Position numbers and translations under genes: made by a program
Notes under the pieces: model-generated
Databases searched by the model: none
What the model was told of the DNA's origin: nothing
What the model saw: only the letters and a program-made list of their open reading frames with translations
Assembly (NCBI GenBank): GCA_024233115.1
Contig: JACKQB010000007.1
Span: 186,001-250,000, forward strand
Length of the DNA: 64,000 nucleotides
Source of the DNA: Akkermansiaceae bacterium
GTDB taxonomy: Bacteria > Verrucomicrobiota > Verrucomicrobiia > Verrucomicrobiales > Akkermansiaceae
Direction of reading: 5' to 3'
Part shown: positions 58,430 to 64,000 of the stretch, piece by piece
Position numbering within the stretch: the stretch's first letter is position 1
Layout: each line of letters starts with the position of its first letter

Positions 58430-60355
58430 ATGATCTTACGATTCATCACCAGAGGACTCTCCATCCTCCTGCTTGCATACCTGGCACCCGACACCGCCCA
58501 GGCGAAGTTCTCGCGCGCGCCCTACGTCCAGCTTGCAACGGAAAACTCGATCTTCATCGTCTGGCGCACCCAGACACCGGCGGATCCAGTCATCCGCTAC
58601 GGCAGCTCCCGGGAACAACTCGATCACGTTTGTCCCAGGGACCAAATTGTCACCCGCAGGACGGAGAAGGACCGCAATGGCCTCACCAGCCCGCCTCTCC
58701 ATAGCGCTCCCGACGGCACTTACCAGTTTGAGGCCAAAGTCACCGGTCTCTCACCAGACACCCGTTACTATTACGCCGTTTATGATGGCGATACCCGCCT
58801 CACCCCCGACGATGGCACCTACAGCTTCCGCACCCATCCGGTGCGTGGCGCCAAGCGTGACATCTACTTCTGGGCGGTCGGCGATTCTGGTCGTGGCAAC
58901 CAAATGCAACGCGATGTCCACAAGGCGATGCTCGACTTCAATAAAAAGCACAAGCTCACTCTCGATATGTACCTCCACGTCGGTGACATGGCCTACGGCA
59001 GCGGCAAAGACCCCGAGTTCCAGGCGAACTTTTTTCAGATCTACGAGCCCACCCTCCGCAACACCGTCTGTTGGCCCGCCATGGGGAACCACGAGGGGTT
59101 TTCGTCCCAGGGGAAAACCGGCGTCGGCCCCTACTACGATGCCTACATCACCCCCACCCAGGCCGAGGCAGGGGGCGTCCCGTCCGGAAAAGAAGCGTAC
59201 TACTCGTTCGACTACGGTCGCACCCACTTCATCGTGCTTAATTCACATGACCTCGACCGCGCACCGACCGCGACCATGGCCCAGTGGCTCCGTGAGGATC
59301 TCGCTAAAACCCCGCCTGAGAAAACCGACTGGTTGATCGCCTACTGGCACCACCCTCCCTACACCAAAGGCAGCCATGACAGTGACAAGGAAAATCAGCT
59401 CATCGAAATGCGCCAGCACATCATGCCCATCCTCGAGTCATCGGGCGTCGATCTCGTCCTAACAGGCCACTCACACATCTACGAGCGCTCCATGCTCATC
59501 GATGGCGCCTACGACACCCCCACAACGGCAGAAAACCACGTACTCGACGATGGTGACGGAGACACCAAAGGCGACGGGGCTTACCAAAAAAGCCCGGGCC
59601 TGAAACCTAACCAGGGTACCGTCCAGGTCGTCACCGGCCACGGTGGCACCGGCCTCCACAGGCTCGGATATTCACCCGTCATGAAACGGAGCATCCTGCA
59701 AAATGGATCCACTCTCGTCCACATCAGCGGCAACACCCTCAGCGCCACCATGCTCAACTACCGTGGCGAGGTTGTTGATTCCTTTCAAATCGAGAAAAAA
59801 CAAGCCGTCACCCCCACCCGCATCGCCAATCCATGGCAACCCGGCAAACCCGTCGAAGGTGATTATCTCATCCCCAAAAAAGCAGATTGGCGCTACCTGG
59901 CCGGCAGATTCCCCGCCAATAACTGGATGGCTCCGCAGTTTGACGACTCCTCCTGGAAACTCGGCAAAGCCGGATTCGGATACGGTGACGCGGACGACAC
60001 CACCGTGCTCGACATGCGGAACAAATACAGCAGCGTCTATATCCGCCGCAACTTTGACCTCAAAGACCCCAGGGACGCCAACAAGCTCTGGTTGGGTATC
60101 AGCTACGACGATGCCTTCATCCTCTACATCAACGGCAAAGAAGCCATCCGCAACGGTGTCAAGATGGGCCGCGGGAAAAACGCCAGAAACATCGCCCAAC
60201 ACGAAGCCGAACGAACCTTCGATATGTTTGATCTCAGCCCATACGCAAATCTGATCAATGTCGGTAACAACACCATCGCCATCGAAGGCCACAATCACGC
60301 CAAGACAAGCTCCGACTTCACCCTCCACCCCACCCTCATCCTCCAAAAAAAATAG
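58430..60355 (+). CDS. Purple acid phosphatase-like metallophosphoesterase
   Basis: A 641-residue exported enzyme. A signal peptide (ILLLAYLAPDTAQA) is followed by an N-terminal FN3-like domain (SRAPYVQLATENSIFIVWRT, TYQFEAKVTGLSPDTRYYY), the calcineurin-like phosphoesterase domain with the metal ligands in WAVGDSGRGN, LHVGDMAYG, AMGNHEG, YWHHPPY and LTGHSHIYERS, and a C-terminal jelly-roll domain (ASYDD-type LWLGISYDDAFILYINGKEA). The order is that of plant-type purple acid phosphatases. The enzyme probably releases phosphate from organic esters outside the cytoplasm. The stop TAG is the first part of a REP-like repeat, and a TPR gene follows. Confidence 0.93.
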   Translation: MILRFITRGLSILLLAYLAPDTAQAKFSRAPYVQLATENSIFIVWRTQTPADPVIRYGSSREQLDHVCPRDQIVTRRTEKDRNGLTSPPLHSAPDGTYQFEAKVTGLSPDTRYYYAVYDGDTRLTPDDGTYSFRTHPVRGAKRDIYFWAVGDSGRGNQMQRDVHKAMLDFNKKHKLTLDMYLHVGDMAYGSGKDPEFQANFFQIYEPTLRNTVCWPAMGNHEGFSSQGKTGVGPYYDAYITPTQAEAGGVPSGKEAYYSFDYGRTHFIVLNSHDLDRAPTATMAQWLREDLAKTPPEKTDWLIAYWHHPPYTKGSHDSDKENQLIEMRQHIMPILESSGVDLVLTGHSHIYERSMLIDGAYDTPTTAENHVLDDGDGDTKGDGAYQKSPGLKPNQGTVQVVTGHGGTGLHRLGYSPVMKRSILQNGSTLVHISGNTLSATMLNYRGEVVDSFQIEKKQAVTPTRIANPWQPGKPVEGDYLIPKKADWRYLAGRFPANNWMAPQFDDSSWKLGKAGFGYGDADDTTVLDMRNKYSSVYIRRNFDLKDPRDANKLWLGISYDDAFILYINGKEAIRNGVKMGRGKNARNIAQHEAERTFDMFDLSPYANLINVGNNTIAIEGHNHAKTSSDFTLHPTLILQKK

Positions 60356-60385
60356 GTCAAGTTTGCAACTTACCGACAACCCAGG
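60353..60385. repeat. REP-like palindromic repeat, copy D
   Basis: TAGGTCAAGTTTGCAACTTACCGACAACCCAGG-type sequence (core CAAGTTTGCAACTTA). Its first TAG is the stop codon of the phosphatase gene. A single unit with an AAGTT/AACTT stem; no inverted partner nearby. Confidence 0.7.
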
Positions 60386-60424
60386 CCACGCGCAACCCCA
60401 GCAGCTCAACATTCAGCCTCCTCA

Positions 60425-61330
60425 ATGCCCCTCCCTCGCTACATTCTCCTGACACTCACTCTAACCATCTCCATGGTTACAGCTCACGAGAGCCCGGAAC
60501 ACAACATCCAGCAACTCACTGCCCACATCGAGTCAGACAGGACGCCAGCTCTCCTTTTCCAACGCGCCATCGCCTACCGCGCCCTCGGGAGGTTGGAAAA
60601 TGCCACAAGCGACCTGGTGGAGGCCATTACCCTCGCCCCGGACAACCTCGGCTACCAGCTTGAACTCTGCCGTACCCAGCTGGCCCAGTCACATTTGGAC
60701 AAAGCGCTCAATACCGCCAACCACGCGCTCCATCTCGCTGACACCGCCAGCCAACGCGCGGCCTGCCACATGCTTCGTGCCGAAACCTATCACCGTAGCA
60801 ACCGACCCAAACCCTCGCTGCAAGCGTGCCAGCTTGCCTTCCGCGAAATACCCGAGGGGGAAATCGAATGGTATCTCATGCGCTCGGCAAACCAACTCAT
60901 CCTCGGTAAACACAAACAACGCATCGCCGACCTGAAAGCCGGCCATACCCACCACCATAGCGCCGTTCTGAAAGAGCACTGGATTGATGCCATCATCGAC
61001 TCCTCCGATTTCAAAACCGCCCTCCCCCTGGTTGAATCCGAGTTGTCCGACCGGCGTTGGAAGTCGTCCTGGCTGATCAAACGCGCGCGCGCGCTCCAAG
61101 GCCTCCAGCGTGACGCGGAGGCCTCCGCCGATCTCCACGCCGCTCTTGCGGAAATCAATGCCAGACTCATCCCCTCACGGCCCGATCCCCTCCTGCTCGC
61201 CGACCAAGGGCTCGTCCACGTCCTCCTCGGCGACCATGCATCCGCGCAAGTCTCCCTCAAGAAGCTCCTTCAAATCAACGCCCCCGCGTGGCTCACTGCC
61301 CGTTTGGAAGCTGTTATTATCAAGAAATGA
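60425..61330 (+). CDS. Exported TPR protein
   Basis: A 301-residue protein with a signal peptide (MPLPRYILLTLTLTISMVTA) and tetratricopeptide repeats: PALLFQRAIAYRALGRLENA, LGYQLELCRTQLAQSHLDKA, RAACHMLRAETYHRSNRPKP, SWLIKRARALQGLQRDAEAS and LLADQGLVHVLLGDHASAQV. It follows the phosphatase gene closely and is probably co-expressed with it; pairs of metallophosphatase and TPR genes of this kind occur in other Verrucomicrobia. No catalytic motif. Confidence 0.85.
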   Translation: MPLPRYILLTLTLTISMVTAHESPEHNIQQLTAHIESDRTPALLFQRAIAYRALGRLENATSDLVEAITLAPDNLGYQLELCRTQLAQSHLDKALNTANHALHLADTASQRAACHMLRAETYHRSNRPKPSLQACQLAFREIPEGEIEWYLMRSANQLILGKHKQRIADLKAGHTHHHSAVLKEHWIDAIIDSSDFKTALPLVESELSDRRWKSSWLIKRARALQGLQRDAEASADLHAALAEINARLIPSRPDPLLLADQGLVHVLLGDHASAQVSLKKLLQINAPAWLTARLEAVIIKK

Positions 61331-61384
61331 CGACCACCAAACTTGAGCCTTGCTTCTTACCCCCCGATTCTTAACCCTGCGCCT

Positions 61385-61945
61385 ATGCGCGATATCGTTT
61401 ATTTTGACCTCGAAACCCAACGTAGCTTTGGCGACGTGGGAGGTTCGGCAAACAAAGATAAAATGGGCATTTCAGTCGGCGTCGCCTACTCGACCCGCAC
61501 CGGGCAATACCACATTTTCGGCGAGGACCAGACCGATGAGCTGGTCAGCATGCTTACCCGGGCCGACCTCGTGGTCGGATACAACCACATGTATTTTGAC
61601 TATCCCGTCCTACAAGGCTACACGATCCTCGACCTCGCAGACAGCACCATCAACCTCGACATGCTGATCGAGGTGGAAAAAATCCTTGGTCACAGGCTCA
61701 AACTCGATTCCCTCGCCGAGGCATCACTCGGTTTCGGAAAATCCGGCGACGGTCTCGACGCGCTGCGCTGGTGGCAGGAATACAAAAAGACCGGCAACCC
61801 GGAGCCGATGATGAATATTGCCAGATACTGCTGCTTCGATGTCAAGGTCACCAAATGTGTGCACGAATACGGCATCAAAAACGGACACCTTAAATACAAA
61901 GACCGCAATGGCAACGACACCCAGTTTGAAGTCGACTGGTCGTGA
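61385..61945 (+). CDS. RNase H-fold (DEDD) exonuclease-like protein
   Basis: A 186-residue protein of the ribonuclease H-like superfamily, YprB/DnaQ-like. Motif I is DIVYFDLETQRSFGDVGG (Asp and Glu), motif II lies in LVVGYNHMYFDYPVLQGY (Asp), and motif III in CCFDVKVTKCVHEYG (Asp). The region LGHRLKLDSLAEASLGFGKSGDGLDAL matches the loop before motif III in such exonucleases. It is short and lacks helicase or polymerase domains. The ATG at 61385 starts the fold; an upstream frame from 61343 is not used. It lies convergent with the ATP-grasp gene, 40 bases apart. Confidence 0.85.
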   Translation: MRDIVYFDLETQRSFGDVGGSANKDKMGISVGVAYSTRTGQYHIFGEDQTDELVSMLTRADLVVGYNHMYFDYPVLQGYTILDLADSTINLDMLIEVEKILGHRLKLDSLAEASLGFGKSGDGLDALRWWQEYKKTGNPEPMMNIARYCCFDVKVTKCVHEYGIKNGHLKYKDRNGNDTQFEVDWS

Positions 61946-61985
61946 AGGAGCTACCCCCTCCCTCCTTCCTTCAGCCTATGCGGGT

Positions 61986-63137
61986 TCAAGCCTGGTAAGA
62001 AACCCGGACCGTCCCGACAGCCTGTTCCAATGCCTCCGCACATGCTGGAAGCGTTGCGGCCTCCGCCAGCACGTAGCCCTTGGAGTCACCGCTTCCGATA
62101 CGCTCTCCCACGACGTCACCTGCGCAGAGTTTGCAACTTGCATGTACCACTCCAGGTATCGCCAATGCCTCATCCAGGCCGTTGACCCGTGAAACCACGC
62201 CCGGCTCCGGATGGAGCAACCACATCCCGGCAAAACGTTTGTGGCTCCGGGGCATGCGCGGGGTTTCTGCCACGGCAAGCCGGAGCAACGCTTCCCAAGG
62301 ATCAAAGTCATACGCGCGTGCCATCAAATCCATGATGTATCCACCCGGAGGACGGGCCGCAATCTCTCCAAAAACAGGACCATCCCCCCCTAAAAACACC
62401 TCCATGTGGCTGATCCCGTCACCAAGCCCCAGGGCATGGTGCACTTTTTCCGCTAGACTGTCTACCTGCCGGGCATCCTCCCCGGGGAGGTCGTTAGGCA
62501 CAATATTCGCCCACCTGGGTTTGAGGTAATTGGTTAGATTGCGGAAAATGGTTACATCGTTCGCCCGGTATGTTTCAACACTCAACTCCGTCCCCCGGAC
62601 AAATCCCTCAACCAACAAACCAGGCTTGAGTCGACTCGCCAATTCATCCTGGTCATGGCAAATCCAGACACCCCGACCACCCGAGCTGATGGGCATTTTC
62701 AACACCACTGGCAATCCTAATAGATCTATCAGCTCCGCTGCAGAAGTTTGTTCACCCGCTTCCACCCAGGGAGCGCATGGAAGACCTGCCGCCGCAATCG
62801 CTTTTTTCATCACCAGTTTATCGTGACAACGCATTGCCACTTCCGGCGCAATGCCCGGTAGACGGAAGTATTGGCGGATTGCCGCCGCCGCCACCACAGA
62901 GCCCGTGGTTACAGCCGCGACCCCTATCGGAGGCCTGCCATGCCCCTCTGGAAACATCTCCCGCACACGCTCAAGCGCCCAATCCGCCGCACCTCCAAAG
63001 GCGAGGCGGGACTGCTCAATACGCGACTTCACATCGATCACTACCGGCTCGTATCCACAACGCCTCGCTGCCACAATCGCGCCTTTCCGTCTACCGACTA
63101 AAACAATGCGATCTTGAACCAGACGACTCGTGTCCAT
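61986..63137 (-). CDS. ATP-grasp protein (carboxylate-amine ligase type)
   Basis: A 383-residue ATP-grasp enzyme. The pre-ATP-grasp domain is residues 1-110 (RIVLVGRRKGAIVAARRCGY), the ATP lid and lysines lie in LPVVLKMPISSGGRGVWICHD, and metal binding in VFGEIAARPPGGYIMDLM (Glu and Arg). The enzyme would join an amino group to an acyl phosphate, as in peptide or amino-acid ligases; substrate unknown. It is followed upstream on the same strand (63208 onward) by a protein kinase-like gene with a 70-base spacer, suggesting a two-gene unit. Confidence 0.85.
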   Translation of the reverse strand: MDTSRLVQDRIVLVGRRKGAIVAARRCGYEPVVIDVKSRIEQSRLAFGGAADWALERVREMFPEGHGRPPIGVAAVTTGSVVAAAAIRQYFRLPGIAPEVAMRCHDKLVMKKAIAAAGLPCAPWVEAGEQTSAAELIDLLGLPVVLKMPISSGGRGVWICHDQDELASRLKPGLLVEGFVRGTELSVETYRANDVTIFRNLTNYLKPRWANIVPNDLPGEDARQVDSLAEKVHHALGLGDGISHMEVFLGGDGPVFGEIAARPPGGYIMDLMARAYDFDPWEALLRLAVAETPRMPRSHKRFAGMWLLHPEPGVVSRVNGLDEALAIPGVVHASCKLCAGDVVGERIGSGDSKGYVLAEAATLPACAEALEQAVGTVRVSYQA

Positions 63138-63207
63138 AACAATAAGTTACTAACAGAAAGATGCGTTGATGACCAGAAAAATACTTATCCCATCGGGTGA
63201 AACGAAT

Positions 63208-63981
63208 CTACCCCCCAGCCCAATCAATGGACTCCAGATGCCGGACCAGTACTTCCGCCGATTTGAATTTACGGGCAATCAATGTTTTTTTCAGTCCACA
63301 GCAAATATCCCGGACCCATTGAGGATGCCTTGCATAATACCTCGCTCCTCCTATCGCATCGTAAAATACCCGGATCATACAACAGATGTCATGCTGTTGG
63401 TTGCTACGGCTTGACTTTCCCCAGTTAAACAGATCTAACAGTTTCAGATTATAACTGACCCCCAAACTCTGCACGATGATGTTGTCGCTATGAAGATCCC
63501 CGTGATACTCACCCAGGTTGTGCATGTTTTCCACGCCTTTTGCCAGGGCATGAAGCAAATGCAGTCCCTGAAACAACGCTAACCGGCCGCCCCGGTACCG
63601 GGACAGATGCCGGGTCAGCAATTCCCCTTCCACGTATTCCGATACAAATAGGGTCAGAACCTCACCGTCATGTTCAATTTTTTCACAACTATGATATCCA
63701 ATCATCACCGGACACTTCCTCAGCCTGTGTAGTCTTTGGGCATAGGCAATGGCTGACTTGTTTTGCAAATTACGCTGGGGGTAGAATATTTTTGCCGCCC
63801 GCTCAACCTGGGTGACCACCTCTTTGATCTTATAGACTTCACCTTCCCATCCTCGCCCAAGCATGGATACGACCTCATACTTATCAGCAAGTATGCTGCT
63901 TACTTCCAATGCAAACCTAGAAACCATCACGGGTAATATCTGGGTAATCCCAATCAGAAAAATGGATGATTCATGCAACAA
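63208..63981 (-). CDS. Serine/threonine protein kinase-like protein
   Basis: A 257-residue protein with a short protein-kinase fold: a glycine loop LGRGWEGEVYK, a candidate ATP lysine in ERAAKIFYPQ, a catalytic loop YHGDLHSDNIIVQ (Asp and Asn), and LLDLFNWGKSSRSNQQHD in place of the usual DFG (here DLF). An Asp-Leu-Phe anchor could still bind metal. The fold resembles RIO/ABC1/lipopolysaccharide-kinase-like families more than classical eukaryotic-type kinases. It is the upstream partner of the ATP-grasp gene. ATG at 63927 (MVSRFALEV) is an alternative start. The last 19 bases of the window hold nothing recognised. Confidence 0.8.
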   Translation of the reverse strand: MLHESSIFLIGITQILPVMVSRFALEVSSILADKYEVVSMLGRGWEGEVYKIKEVVTQVERAAKIFYPQRNLQNKSAIAYAQRLHRLRKCPVMIGYHSCEKIEHDGEVLTLFVSEYVEGELLTRHLSRYRGGRLALFQGLHLLHALAKGVENMHNLGEYHGDLHSDNIIVQSLGVSYNLKLLDLFNWGKSSRSNQQHDICCMIRVFYDAIGGARYYARHPQWVRDICCGLKKTLIARKFKSAEVLVRHLESIDWAGG

Positions 63982-64000
63982 TCACACGTGCCAATTCCTC

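Overview
The window comes from a GC-rich, Gram-negative heterotroph of the PVC superphylum, most likely Verrucomicrobiota (Verrucomicrobiales, Akkermansiaceae/Rubritaleaceae-like). The signs are a DUF1549/DUF1553 protein with a planctomycete-type cytochrome motif beside a DUF1501 protein, a sulfatase, DUF1080 and SHD1 domains, two PEP-CTERM proteins, many secreted or lipidated proteins, and an FtsZ with a very long acidic linker. This placement is inferred from gene content; no rRNA or tRNA gene was found. The 51 protein genes recognised here are mostly housekeeping or catabolic, with one clearly foreign insert.

Layout. 1-5 kb: the N-terminal part of scpA, a small lipoprotein, two tandem pilin-like membrane proteins and a large U32 peptidase-family protein. 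5-9.7 kb: an AlkC-like DNA glycosylase, lipA, a membrane-anchored repeat protein and a hydroxypyruvate isomerase-like gene whose 3' end runs into what looks like the end of a lost insertion sequence. 9.8-11.7 kb: an AT-rich accessory cassette with a truncated RHS protein carrying an ATP23/M76-like metallopeptidase tip, overlapped by a small lipoprotein gene that is the likely immunity protein. 11.7-16.6 kb: thioredoxin-like protein, di-haem cytochrome c peroxidase, lysS, a nucleotidyltransferase pair and a 2-Cys peroxiredoxin. 16.7-26.2 kb: a secreted glycoside-hydrolase-like protein with a DUF1080 protein, a DUF2339 membrane protein, then deoC with one complete and one half-length aldehyde dehydrogenase.

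27-32.8 kb is a complete trans-4-hydroxy-L-proline catabolic island: epimerase, D-amino-acid oxidase-type dehydrogenase, deaminase of the dihydrodipicolinate synthase superfamily, and 2-oxoglutarate semialdehyde dehydrogenase, with a divergent PAS-AraC regulator in the middle. Together these would turn hydroxyproline (as from collagen) into 2-oxoglutarate. 32.9-49 kb: SHD1-C39 protein, FHA protein, hisD, a secreted alpha/beta hydrolase, the DUF1553-DUF1501-sulfatase group, ftsZ, a PEP-CTERM protein and a degenerate YugP-like protein. 49-64 kb: a large HEAT/TPR protein, a lipoprotein lipase-like hydrolase, a RelE-like ORF, comEC, a LolC/E-like permease, a purple-acid-phosphatase-like enzyme, a DEDD exonuclease-like protein, and an ATP-grasp/protein-kinase pair.

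Two small-scale patterns recur. One is a family of short palindromic (REP-like) repeats built on GAGTTTCCAACTTG, placed directly at gene ends and in several cases supplying the stop codon. The other is -10-like hexamers only about 8-12 bases before start codons, suggesting leaderless or nearly leaderless transcripts.
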